From positions 248,001 to 312,000 of the forward strand of contig LT598464.1 in the NCBI GenBank assembly GCA_900074745.1: DNA of 64,000 nt, read 5' to 3'. Source of the DNA: Lachancea mirantina. Lineage: Eukaryota > Ascomycota > Saccharomycetes > Saccharomycetales > Saccharomycetaceae. The notes below the pieces were generated by a model. The model ran no database searches. It saw only the letters and a program-made list of their open reading frames with translations, and had not been told where the DNA came from. Positions within the stretch are counted from its first letter, which is position 1, and each line of letters begins with the position of its first letter. A program made the position numbers and the translations under genes. Positions 19,152 to 29,000 of this stretch are shown here, in pieces.

Positions 19152-19427
19152 GTTGAAAAATTTTTCAGTTTCCTCTGCGTCCTTCATGACAATCGAATAA
19201 ACAATTTTCGTTCAAACTGCGCGATGAGCAGGAAATTGGCAAACGTGACGAACTAAGAGCGCGCTAACAAGATGACAACAAGACGTTGACCCTTTCTTCT
19301 CAATTGTTTTTCTCTTCATCGCTCACTCTATTGGTTAAGGTACCTCTATATGACTGGTTTTTACGAATGTTTTTGCCAACTCTTTCAGAGACGTTTTCAT
19401 AGATATTAATTCTTATCTTAATTCCTA

Positions 19428-19436
19428 ATGAGTCAT
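19428..19436. promoter_or_regulatory. Perfect Gcn4 binding site
   Basis: ATGAGTCAT is the ideal palindromic Gcn4 (AP-1-like) site. It lies about 390 bp upstream of ILV5 and about 210 bp upstream of THG1. ILV5 is a known Gcn4 target in S. cerevisiae, so general amino-acid control of ILV5 is the likely meaning. No Leu3 site of the CCGGNNCCGG type was seen. Confidence 0.7.
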
Positions 19437-19642
19437 AGAGAGTGAAAAAGTGTGTGTTATGTGTAGAAAGCTGGCTTTAATCTCTTTGAGTTCCAGCAAA
19501 TCGTGTCGAATAGTGTCAATTGACATTTGTAAAGTGGGTAGCTTTAGTTAACCTTGCAGTGATATCGGTGCAATTCTTGATCTCAATCGACGCTTTTCTG
19601 TAGACAATCTCAATCTCAAACGTTCATCATTTGAAAAATACA

Positions 19643-20356
19643 ATGGCTAAGTCTCGGTTTGAGTACGTGAGACAGTTCGAGACCAATATCAGACTACTCC
19701 CCGAGACATATATCGTGGTGAGGATCGATGGTAAAAAGTTCCACGAATTTTCGAAATACTATGAGTTTGATAAGCCTAACGATGAGCGGGCTCTGAGGCT
19801 GATGAATGCTTGTGCGAAAAACGTGGTGTTGCAATACAAACAAGACGTGATACTAGCTTATGGTGAAAGCGACGAGTATTCTTTCATCTTCAAAAAAGAC
19901 GCTTCGCTATTTAATAGACGCGGTGACAAGTTGAGCTCGTTGATTGTGTCTCAATTCAGTTCCAATTACGCTTTTCTCTGGCCAAACTTCTTTCCCGATC
20001 GTGCTTTGCATGTTCGGCATCTACCTTACTTTGACTCGCGATGCGTGTGCTATCCAAATCTGCAGGCCATAAAGGACTATCTTTGCTGGAGATTTGTCGA
20101 TACGCATATCAATAACCTGTACAACACGGTTTTCTGGCAATTGGTGATCAAAAGACAAATGACGCCACGAGAAGCCGAGCAAAGGTTGTGTGGGACGGTT
20201 AGCAGCGAAAAACAAGAGATTTTGTTCACGGAGTGTGGCATAAACTACAATGCTGAGCCTGAAATGTTCAAGAAGGGATCTCTTGTTACTCGAAAGGGCG
20301 AGATTTTGCATATTGACGTTGTGAAACAGATTGATGAACTGTTCGAAGGTTTCTAA
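19643..20356 (+). CDS. THG1: tRNA-His guanylyltransferase
   Basis: 237 residues, the same length as S. cerevisiae Thg1. The enzyme adds G-1 to the 5' end of tRNA-His by 3'-5' chemistry and is essential. Catalytic carboxylates are in VRIDGKKFHEFS (D29) and in YGESDEYSF (D77, E78). The start is the ATG of MAKSRFEYVRQFE; the frame is open four codons further through TTG only. It is divergent from ILV5. Its stop codon overlaps the stop codon of the convergent next gene. Confidence 0.97.
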   Translation: MAKSRFEYVRQFETNIRLLPETYIVVRIDGKKFHEFSKYYEFDKPNDERALRLMNACAKNVVLQYKQDVILAYGESDEYSFIFKKDASLFNRRGDKLSSLIVSQFSSNYAFLWPNFFPDRALHVRHLPYFDSRCVCYPNLQAIKDYLCWRFVDTHINNLYNTVFWQLVIKRQMTPREAEQRLCGTVSSEKQEILFTECGINYNAEPEMFKKGSLVTRKGEILHIDVVKQIDELFEGF

Positions 20357-21483
20357 TGAAGGAAAACCTTACCGATGCATTCTTGGTTAATTAAAAAGTA
20401 TATGTGATCGTTCAGCACTTTCAGATCATGAATGTAATCATTTGAAGACGCAACTTTCAAGGTTTCACTGTCCGTGATCATTTCCCTTTTAGTGTCGTAC
20501 TTCCAGATGTAGATCTTACCGTTTTCGCTCCCAGATATTATTCGCAATTGAGAGATTCCATTCCACACCAGTTGGCAATCGATCACAGAGCATTTTTCAG
20601 TTTGCTTGAAATCTCTTTCGAATATGTGTACAAGATCCCAATCACTGCCTGTCCTCCTTCTGAAAAGGTGACAGCCAGAATTGGTGACGTTGGCTACGTA
20701 GAAACGCAGTGAACGTGTCGAATACCGCTTGGCTATCGCACCTTGGGCGGAAATCAACGTTTTCTCGTCGTCTAGCAGATCAGTAATGGTGAACTTTTCC
20801 AGCTTATTGCCCTCTAGGATATACACCTTATTGTCAAAGCATGAAAAGACCAATTCCGGTACTTCAATTATTTCTGTTTCTCGAGCTGTCGGTAGACACG
20901 GTGTGCATGTGTTCAAGGAGTCGCCCACTTGGTTCCTTATCTCAGAAATCTTTGTAAACGTACAAGTATCAACATTTAAGCTCAGCTTCACTATACTGCC
21001 GAGTCGAGTGCAATAAACAATATGCAGATAAGAGCCTGGTACATTAAAAGCCCAGAAAGAATTTATTCTGTCATGTAAGCCTAAATGGCGCCACTTGACT
21101 GGTTTCAGTATCTCACCGAAATCTGCCAAAGTGAACAGGCCAGTGCATGGAACTGCATGTATGCCATCGTGGGTACTCAAAACGATAAAATGTTCATGCT
21201 CAATCTTACCTTTAACTGGCCTTGTAACAGCAACAAATTGTATACAGGATTTGGCCTCATCAAAATTGCAGAGAGATGATATATCGACGGCAATAGGTAC
21301 TTCGAATACTTCCTCATGTAATCCAGTTTTTGTCAACTTCAAATCGCATCGGCCACTCCCATCTTTAGCGTATTCCACGGTTATAAAGAAGTGGCCAGTG
21401 GGAGAAGCAGCGAAATCAGAGATTGAAACAGAACTTGCGTCGACCTCGTGTATTCTCTCCAGCATCGACTCAACGATATGCAT
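20353..21483 (-). CDS. WD40/beta-propeller-like protein, unidentified
   Basis: 376 residues from the first ATG (MHIVESMLERIHE). Several segments have the strand pattern of beta-propeller blades. The clearest is near residues 313-330 (SGSENGKIYIWKYD), a WD-repeat-like blade end. Others are KVYILEGNKLEKF and LHIVYCTRLGSIVKLSL. There is no signal peptide or membrane segment. In S. cerevisiae THG1 and the wall sensor MTL1 are adjacent without this gene, so the homologue is lost or elsewhere. An ASTRA subunit such as Asa1 or another small WD protein is possible, but I cannot assign it. Its TAG stop overlaps the TAA stop of THG1 on the opposite strand. Confidence 0.7.
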   Translation of the reverse strand: MHIVESMLERIHEVDASSVSISDFAASPTGHFFITVEYAKDGSGRCDLKLTKTGLHEEVFEVPIAVDISSLCNFDEAKSCIQFVAVTRPVKGKIEHEHFIVLSTHDGIHAVPCTGLFTLADFGEILKPVKWRHLGLHDRINSFWAFNVPGSYLHIVYCTRLGSIVKLSLNVDTCTFTKISEIRNQVGDSLNTCTPCLPTARETEIIEVPELVFSCFDNKVYILEGNKLEKFTITDLLDDEKTLISAQGAIAKRYSTRSLRFYVANVTNSGCHLFRRRTGSDWDLVHIFERDFKQTEKCSVIDCQLVWNGISQLRIISGSENGKIYIWKYDTKREMITDSETLKVASSNDYIHDLKVLNDHIYFLINQECIGKVFLH

Positions 21484-21578
21484 CAAAAATACATCTTTCG
21501 AGTCTGGTTTAAGCTTAAACTTAGTTCGTCGATGGACTGGCTGCCCTTAAATTTCTTTCCCTGTATATTTAAAAAATA

Positions 21579-21650
21579 CTCCGCGACGGGGAATTGAACC
21601 CCGGTCCCGAGCGCGACAAGCTCGAATTCTAGCCACTAAACTATCGCGGA
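21579..21650 (-). tRNA. tRNA-Asp (GTC)
   Basis: 72 nt with a complete cloverleaf: acceptor TCCGCGA paired with TCGCGGA, anticodon stem CGAGC/GCTCG, loop TTGTCGC (anticodon GTC), and T-loop GGTTCAATTCC. No intron. A T-run (A6 on the plus strand at 21571-21576) follows as the RNA polymerase III terminator. Confidence 0.97.
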
Positions 21651-22084
21651 TGAGCTATAATCTTGATGGGAATCAAGGTTCATATACCTTTTACTTAACA
21701 CGAGAAGCTGATCAACCACTCATGTTCACCTTTCATCTCTGGCTTATGTAGAGAAAGATCGCCTTCGGCCCAACTGATGTAACGCGATCGATTGTTTTGG
21801 AGCGTTATTAGAATATTCCAAATTTTCCAGTTGTTTGGGCTTTTCAGCGGACCTTATTGGTTTATTTTATATCAACTTGCAGCGCCACAGGAATCTTGAG
21901 TATGTATATTAGACCCTATGATCGACACCTCTGTAAGGCAAAGTTAGACAACCTTTGTATTAATTTTAAATAAACTTCCTATAAGATTAAGCCTGTAAAA
22001 GGCCTTTATTTTATGCAATTTTGAGTAACCTTGTTCACCTGAGCACCCTCTATGAAGCAGCAAAATGCTCATATGCTGAAAACG
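21651..22084. other. Intergenic tRNA-Asp to wall sensor
   Basis: About 430 bp, AT-rich, with no gene or repeat recognised. It holds the tRNA upstream region and the sensor gene terminator. Confidence 0.5.
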
Positions 22085-23287
22085 CTAGTAATTTCTAACG
22101 TTTAGCTCGTTTCCGTCTTCATCGAAATACTTATCTTCGTCGAGCATCAAGTCATTGGAATGGGATCCTCTCCCATCCGTTGGACGCCGACCGATGCTCC
22201 TCGAATGATCCATTGACCCGTCAGGATCCATGTCTGAACCACCAATAGGCGTGTCTGAGTCGAACTTGTTGCCAGTGTCCTTCCCCATCAAGGAGGTCCA
22301 CCATGTCGTCAATCTGTTGCGGCTGTAAGCGGAAACAACCTGGCCGTCTGAATTAATAAAATCAGTTTTCTTCGTTCTAATGCAGAAAAAGTACAGTACG
22401 GCCACGAATCCAATCAGAAGAGGTACGCCAATGCCTACAACGCAGCCGATGACAATATTCCGATTCTTCTTCGAAAGACCGCCTTTGTCACCAGACTTAC
22501 CTGCATCGGCGCCCGCTGTGGGTGAATAAGTGATAGTTGTGTAATGGTTTGAGAGCACTGTTTTACCATTGATGATGCTGGTCATAGTCGGGTCAGATGA
22601 AGATGATGGGCCCGAGGTAATGGTTGCGGAATCAGATGACGAAGTAGATGAAGACGGCGTTGATGAAGTTCTCGTGGGCCCTGAAGAGGAGCTAGACGAC
22701 GACGAAGACGTTGTGCTGGTAGAACTGGTGGTTGGCGACGTGGAACGTGATGTTGACGAGGACATTTCTGATGAAAGACTGGACGAAGAGGACATACTAG
22801 CGCTTGCGGAGCTTGTTGAAAACGCGGATGTGGATGTCGATGAAGCGGAGCTTGAATCTGAAGAGGAGGCAGCAGAGGAGAAACTAGAAAAAGTCGACGA
22901 CGAGCTCAAGCTCGTCGAGCTTGAGCTCGATGAAAATGATGATGGCGGAGACGAGGACGACGACACCGAAAATAATGAAGACGAGCTGGGCGTGCTCACG
23001 GTACTCAAACTGGAGGACGAAAGCGAATCGCTTGAGGAAGTGGACGAGACACTTGAGAATTCCGTAGAAGATGACATACCGGAAGAGCCCTGATTTGAAA
23101 CCGAATCGGTAGACGAAGGGGGAACGGAGGACAAGCTCTGGGAGCTCAGATCGGTGGATCCGGTCTGCGGAACAGCACTAGTGCTATTAGTGTTGCCCGC
23201 GGCCCCCACCTCTTGTTGTGTCGACAGTGAACTAGCACATGCTATTAATAGCAGGAAGTAAATTTTAACAGAAAGCACACCAAGCAT
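22085..23287 (-). CDS. MID2: Cell-wall stress sensor, Mid2/Mtl1 family
   Basis: 400 residues from the ATG of MLGVLSVKIYFLLLIACASS, which gives a clear signal peptide. A long extracellular region is dominated by Ser and Thr and expected to be heavily O-mannosylated. It ends before one transmembrane segment at about residues 276-300 (IVIGCVVGIGVPLLIGFVAV), followed by a cytoplasmic tail with the family motifs SAYSRNRLTTWWTSLMG and SRSIGRRPTDGRGSHS and an acidic end. Mid2 and Mtl1 sense wall stress and signal through Rom2 and Rho1 to the Pkc1 pathway. S. cerevisiae has MTL1 next to THG1 and MID2 in the duplicate block; here there is one gene. A 29-bp perfect palindrome lies inside the Ser-coding repeat. 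Confidence 0.9.
   Translation of the reverse strand: MLGVLSVKIYFLLLIACASSLSTQQEVGAAGNTNSTSAVPQTGSTDLSSQSLSSVPPSSTDSVSNQGSSGMSSSTEFSSVSSTSSSDSLSSSSLSTVSTPSSSSLFSVSSSSSPPSSFSSSSSSTSLSSSSTFSSFSSAASSSDSSSASSTSTSAFSTSSASASMSSSSSLSSEMSSSTSRSTSPTTSSTSTTSSSSSSSSSGPTRTSSTPSSSTSSSDSATITSGPSSSSDPTMTSIINGKTVLSNHYTTITYSPTAGADAGKSGDKGGLSKKNRNIVIGCVVGIGVPLLIGFVAVLYFFCIRTKKTDFINSDGQVVSAYSRNRLTTWWTSLMGKDTGNKFDSDTPIGGSDMDPDGSMDHSRSIGRRPTDGRGSHSNDLMLDEDKYFDEDGNELNVRNY
22901..22929. repeat. 29-bp perfect palindrome inside the MID2/MTL1 gene
   Basis: Arms CGAGCTCAAGCTCG and CGAGCTTGAGCTCG of 14 bp are separated by a single T, with shorter palindromes nested inside. It lies in the Ser-coding stretch of the wall-sensor gene. 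Confidence 0.95.
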
Positions 23288-24698
23288 CTGTCGAAGAAGC
23301 AGCTGAATTGCCAGGGTACCGTGACAAGTTCTTTTTCGCCTCAAACAACTCGACCTTTCCAAGGTTATAAAAGTAGGTTTGAGTCGAGATGTTGGTTTTT
23401 ATCCTCAGTTACTTTAATATTTAACTTAAGGCACCAGTTTTTTCAGAATTCTTTACTAACAGATTTTTTTCACCGTGCGATCTCGCCGGAACTGGATCTC
23501 AGATCTAAGAGATCTCTAGAACAGTCGCGTGGGCCACGTGAGACTGCCTGAGGGAAAAAATAGACTAAAAGCCTCGAACACCCGTTTATGCCGTTTCTCG
23601 AAAAGGTCCGTGCCGTAGGCAAAGGGCCATCTTTCAAGCGATCGAGTCGCCGAGCCGGGTTTCTACTCAATGTCTGGCTAACTTCTCGCCTAGTTTTAGG
23701 TATTTTGACATTTCAGAAGAATCGATTAGGAGGGTGCCTTGCAAAGTTGTGAAGACCTACATACTATATACGCCGCTAGGTACGCGGGCTTGAGTTTGTC
23801 AAGAAACGGTTTATTTGAGGTTTTTGATTCCGCTTGTCTTCGTATCTTTCAAGCGCTTTTACTGCTGAGCAGCGATCAAGAAAATCATCAAGAAACCCAG
23901 TGGACGAGGCCAAGCGTCAAGAGTACTAGGGAACTTCAAATGATTTTCGCAAGGAGCGAGTTGAGTTATAGCGATTCTGCAAGAGAAATGGGACGTAAAT
24001 GTGGCCAGCCCTCTAACCTGAAATAGACAATGTTTCACTAAAAAATCAAACTTAACTAATGCAGTCATACTCGCAGAAAGAGACTGGATCAATCAAATCA
24101 GAACGGTAAAGCCGGTCAGAGACTATATTTGCGAACAACCTCATTTGCCTTCCGCTCAGTGCCAGGAACATTAAGAACGACTAAGGCGTGATTCAAACTT
24201 ACTGCCCTCAGCTACTGTAGCTTGTGCATATGTAGACTTAATAAGTTTCTTGTACGCAGCTGACAAACGTAAAACAAGCTACTCGAGAGCTTGCACATGC
24301 AACAATGAAACCCACTGGGGTTCCACTAGGGCTAGAATTTTGAAATTGGTTCATAGCGTCTCTCGTTCTCTTGAATGGGGCTTAGTGCATAGAACCGTAC
24401 AGCGCACCTGACACGTCTGACCGGAGTAGCGTCCAAAAAAACGAGGTTGTTGCGTAAACGTTTCAGCCTTGGCTATGAACATTTAGGAAGTGACTGTCAT
24501 GTGATATGCTCAATAGGTTGTGTTTCGAGCTTGTTTGTTAGCTGGCACAACGTAGTTACTTATCAGTTTCGTTAGCGAAGCGCATATCTAGTAAACGTCT
24601 GCAATGGAGCATACAATGCTGCTCACGAAAAGCGTATTAAAGGTCCGTCTTAGTCGCTTGCTCTACGTGCCAGAACGAGAACCGAGTACAATCGAGGA
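23288..24698. other. Divergent promoter region, wall sensor and GH17 gene
   Basis: 1.4 kb between two divergent cell-wall genes. Only short, family-less frames are present. A CACGTG core lies near 23535 and an SBF-type site is listed separately. No RNA gene recognised. Confidence 0.5.
24624..24631 (+). promoter_or_regulatory. SCB-type (Swi4/Swi6) site upstream of the GH17 gene
   Basis: CACGAAAA matches the SBF consensus and lies 68 bp before the ATG of the wall glucanase gene. Many wall genes are under SBF control in G1, so a role is plausible but rests on one 8-bp match. Confidence 0.35.
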
Positions 24699-25715
24699 AT
24701 GTCGAAATCACTTACATTTATCACCTCCATTTTCTATCTTTTCAATTCGATTAACGGTATTTTAATTCCTCGTAATGTCGATCTGACGCTGGTGTCGGAG
24801 GTTGATGAAGAAGCGTCGAGTGGCGGGCTAATAGGTGAACAAAATTCTGGGAGTGCAGTAGCCGTGTCGATACCGACGAGCCAAAGCAGTAAAGTAACAT
24901 CATCCTACACCTCAAGCCAGGTATCACCCACAGGCAGCTTCTACAGCGGTGCAACCGGTATCACTTATTCGCCATACCAGAAGGACGGCAGTTGTAAAAC
25001 TGAACTTATGATCCAGTCCGACATGCAAACCATCGCGGATTTCAGCGTCATTCGCATATACGACACTGACTGCAATGCTATCCCTTTTATTTTGCAAGCC
25101 CTCATAGGCTCTCAGAAAATTATGGTTGGAATATACAATATCGATGCAATTCCGCAAAGCGTTTCTATCATTTCCAGTGCCTTCAATGGTGACTTCAGCA
25201 AGGTCTACGCTATATCGGTTGGCAATGAGCTTGTAAACAGCGGTATCAAATCGCCGAATCAGATCCAGACCGCAGTTAACTCCGCGAAGTCTCAGCTTTC
25301 CGCAATTGGTTATAACGGCCCAATTGTTTCTGTCGATACATTGATCGCCTACGTCAATAATCCGTCGCTGTGCCAATACTCGGATTTTTTGGCCGTCAAT
25401 TCGCATCCGTATTGGGACGGTAACGTCGAGCCCTCAAGCTGCGGTACCTGGCTGGGCGACCAGATCTCAAACTTGCAATCCAAATGTGGAACCGACAAAC
25501 CAATTTTGATTACGGAAACTGGTTGGCCGACTCAAGGACAGTCCTTTGGAAACTGCGTACCTTCACAACAAAACCAGATCAATTGTGTGAGCTCAATAAC
25601 GCAAAGTCACGGCAGTCAAGTCATACTATTTACCACTTTCAATGACTATTGGAAGCAACCCGGACCTTACGGCGTTGAACAATATTGGGGTCTTTTTGGT
25701 AGCCCTTCATCTTGA
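24699..25715 (+). CDS. GH17 cell-wall glucanase-like protein (Scw4/Scw10 type)
   Basis: 338 residues. The N-terminal 20 residues form a signal peptide (SLTFITSIFYLFNSINGI). A Ser/Thr-rich linker of about 55 residues follows, then a glycoside hydrolase family 17 domain beginning at GITYSPYQKDGSCKT. The two catalytic Glu are in ISVGNELVNSG (about E177, acid/base) and ILITETGWPTQG (about E273, nucleophile). Scw4 and Scw10 are secreted wall proteins thought to remodel beta-1,3-glucan. No GPI signal is present, consistent with a soluble or disulphide/alkali-labile wall protein. In S. cerevisiae no SCW gene lies beside MTL1, so this marks a change of neighbourhood. The exact paralogue (Scw4, Scw10 or Scw11) cannot be fixed by eye. 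Confidence 0.88.
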   Translation: MSKSLTFITSIFYLFNSINGILIPRNVDLTLVSEVDEEASSGGLIGEQNSGSAVAVSIPTSQSSKVTSSYTSSQVSPTGSFYSGATGITYSPYQKDGSCKTELMIQSDMQTIADFSVIRIYDTDCNAIPFILQALIGSQKIMVGIYNIDAIPQSVSIISSAFNGDFSKVYAISVGNELVNSGIKSPNQIQTAVNSAKSQLSAIGYNGPIVSVDTLIAYVNNPSLCQYSDFLAVNSHPYWDGNVEPSSCGTWLGDQISNLQSKCGTDKPILITETGWPTQGQSFGNCVPSQQNQINCVSSITQSHGSQVILFTTFNDYWKQPGPYGVEQYWGLFGSPSS

Positions 25716-25979
25716 GCATGAGCATATGGCTGACATAGTTGTATTATATATCGCATTTCTTTTATATATTTGCGAAATGAGCGAATAACCCTGTCACCAT
25801 CACTATAAAAATTGTTAGAAGATGGGAGTAATGCCCGACCTTTAAGAATGGCTTGTTTAGTCTTTCTCTTATTACGTCTCACCTTCTTCATAGATTTTAG
25901 CCGCCGTTGTCACGTACAGCATGATTATTATTGATGAAAAAGAAATTTCAGTGAAAAAAAATTCATCAACTACTGTCAA

Positions 25980-26010
25980 GAAAATTTTGCAGGCCCATCT
26001 CATCTCATCG
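25980..26010. promoter_or_regulatory. RRPE and PAC elements of the RPA135 promoter
   Basis: GAAAATTTT (25980-25988) matches the rRNA-processing element core. CGATGAGATG on the minus strand (26001-26010) matches the PAC element (polymerase A and C). They are 12 bp apart and about 80-110 bp before the RPA135 ATG, the arrangement typical of ribosome-biogenesis genes in S. cerevisiae. Confidence 0.7.
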
Positions 26011-26091
26011 GGCTGCTAATTGCTAAATATCGAATTGTCCTTAATCACGCTCCCTAGTTGTTCTTGAATAACGTCGGAAATCCCAGGTAGG

Positions 26092-29000
26092 ATGAGTGTG
26101 GTCATTAAGGCGCCTCAAGGTGCAAGGACTGCTCATTTTCGTACGTTAGAGAGAGAAAGCCGATTCGCAAATCCCCCCAAAGATAAATCTGCATATCCGC
26201 TTCTGCAAGAAGCTGTGGAGCCTCATGTTGGCTCGTTCAATGCCTTGACCGAGGGGCCTTCTGGTGGGCTCTTGAACCTTGGTGTTCAGGATATTGGATC
26301 TAAAATTGTGTTCGACGGGAAACTGTCCGAAGAAAATCCCGATTTCCTGGGTAACAAGTTAGCTCTCAAAGTTGAGCAAGTAACGATCTCTAAACCCATG
26401 TCAAACGATGGTGTTTCGTCAGCCGTTGAAAGAAAAGTATTTCCAGCGGAATCTAGACAACGACTTGCGTCCTACAGAGGTAAACTTTTACTCAAGTTGA
26501 AGTGGAGCGTTAATGACGGCGAAGAGAGTTTTAGTGAAGTACGGGACTGCGGTGGTTTGCCCGTCATGCTGCAGAGTAACAGATGTCATTTGAACAAGCT
26601 GTCGCCACATGAGCTTGTTGAAAGAAAGGAGGAAAGTGACGAACTCGGGGGCTATTTCATCGTCAACGGTATCGAAAAACTTATAAGAATGTTGATTGTA
26701 CAACGCAGAAACCATCCTATGGCGATCATTAGACCCTCTTTCGCCAACAGAGGCGCTTCTTACTCGCATTTCGGTATTCAAATAAGATCTGTGAGGCCTG
26801 ATCAAACTTCTCAAAGTAATGTTTTGCACTATCTGAACGATGGCGAAGTGACGTTCCGTTTTTCTTGGAGAAAAAATGAATATTTGGTTCCCGTAGTGAT
26901 GATTTTGAAAGCGCTTTCGGACGCGAGTGATAGGGAGATTTTCGATGGAATCGTAGGTTCCGACACGTCCAATTCGTTCTTAACCGATCGTTTGGAATTG
27001 TTGTTGCGTGGTTTCAAAAAAAGATATCCTCAACTTCAAAACCGTCGCCAAGTTCTACAATACCTCGGTGACAAATTCCGCATCGTGTTCCAAGCAGCAC
27101 CTGACATGACTGATTATGAGGTTGGTGAAGAAGTATTGAACAGAATTGTTCTGGTGCATCTTGGAGATGAGCAGGACGACAAATTTCGAATGTTACTCTT
27201 CATGGTAAGGAAGCTTTACTCTTTGGTTGCAGGTGAATGCTCGCCAGACAATCCAGATGCCACTCAACATCAGGAAGTCTTGCTAGGTGGCTTCTTGTAT
27301 GGTATGATTATCAAAGAAAAGATAGAAGAGTATTTGCAAAATATAAGACTTCAAATTCAGTCTGATGTCAACCGTGGTCTCGCTGTGGATTTCAAAGACC
27401 GTAAATATATGAACAGAGTTCTCATGAGAGTCAACGACAATATTGGCTCGAAGCTACAGTATTTCCTGTCCACTGGTAATCTGGTATCTCAATCGGGTCT
27501 TGATTTGCAGCAAGTCTCGGGTTACACTGTGGTTGCAGAAAAGATTAATTTCTACCGGTTTATTTCGCATTTCCGCATGGTGCATAGAGGATCTTTCTTC
27601 GCACAACTAAAAACAACGACTGTTAGAAAATTGCTGCCAGAATCCTGGGGGTTCTTGTGTCCAGTGCACACACCAGATGGTTCGCCATGTGGTTTGTTAA
27701 ATCATTTTGCACACAAATGTAAGATCTCGACCAAACAGTCCGATGTCTCTCACGTTCCTGCCCTCCTTTACAATCTGGGTGTATCTCCTGCCTCTCACAC
27801 ATTTGCCGCAGGACCCACGATGTGCTGCGTTCAGTTAGATGGTAAGATAATTGGCTGGTGCTCACATGAACAAGGAAGAATCATTGCTGACACCCTAAGA
27901 TTCTGGAAAGTGGAGGGCGAGACACCCGGTTTGCCTTTGGATATTGAAATTGGGTATGTTCCGCCTTCGAGCCGTGGTCAATACCCTGGTCTTTACATCT
28001 TCGGTGGTCACTCCAGGATGATGAGACCAGTGCGCTATTTGCCACTAGACAAGGAAGACATCGTTGGTCCATTTGAACAGGTTTACATGAATATTGCGGT
28101 TACTCCTAAAGAGATTCAGAACAACATTCACACGCACGTCGAATTTGCCCCCACAAATATCCTTTCAATTCTTGCTAACCTAACACCTTTTTCCGACTTT
28201 AACCAGTCACCAAGAAACATGTACCAATGTCAAATGGGTAAACAAACTATGGGTACTCCGGGTGTTGCACTATGTCACCGTTCTGATAACAAGCTATATT
28301 GTTTACAGACGGGACAAACTCCTATTGTGAAAGCCAATCTATATGATGATTACGGCATGGATAACTTTCCAAACGGTACGAATGCCGTCGTGGCTGTCAT
28401 CTCCTACACCGGTTATGATATGGACGACGCCATGATCATCAACAAGTCGGCCGATGAAAGAGGATTTGCCTACGGTACAATGTACAAGACTGAAAAGATC
28501 GACTTGTCTCTGAACAGAGGGCGTGGAGATCCAATCACTCAGCATTTTGGTTTTGGCGAAGATGAGTGGCCTAAAGAGTGGTTAGAGAAACTTGACGAAG
28601 ATGGATTGCCACTAATAGGTACATTTGTTGAGGAGGGAGATCCCGTATGTGCCTACTTCGACGACACCCTCAATAAGACCAAAATCAAAACATATCATTC
28701 ATCAGAACCTGCCTACATCGAAGAAGTCAGGTTGATAGGAGACGAGTCCAGCAAATTCCAGGAGCTTCAAACGGTTTCCATAAAGTACAGAATAAGAAGA
28801 ACTCCTCAAATTGGAGATAAATTTTCTTCCAGACATGGTCAAAAAGGTGTCTGTTCTCGTAAATGGCCCGCCATCGACTTGCCGTTTAGCGAAACTGGGA
28901 TTCAGCCGGACGTCATCATTAACCCCCATGCTTTCCCTTCGCGTATGACCATCGGTATGTTTGTCGAGTCGCTTGCTGGAAAAGCGGGTGCACTACATGG

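Larger units (their letters stand above)
19042..19642. other. Divergent promoter ILV5/THG1
   Basis: 600 bp between two divergent genes. The Gcn4 site and TATA box are listed separately. No further gene. Confidence 0.6.

Noticed and set aside
22569-23093. 174-codon very acidic frame opposite the wall-sensor gene
   Set aside because: It is the complement of Ser codon repeats (TCN read as NGA/GAN), so the Asp/Glu-rich peptide is an artefact.
23450-23462. TACTAAC followed by AG, possible intron end
   Set aside because: No GTATGT-type donor upstream on that strand and no gene to splice.
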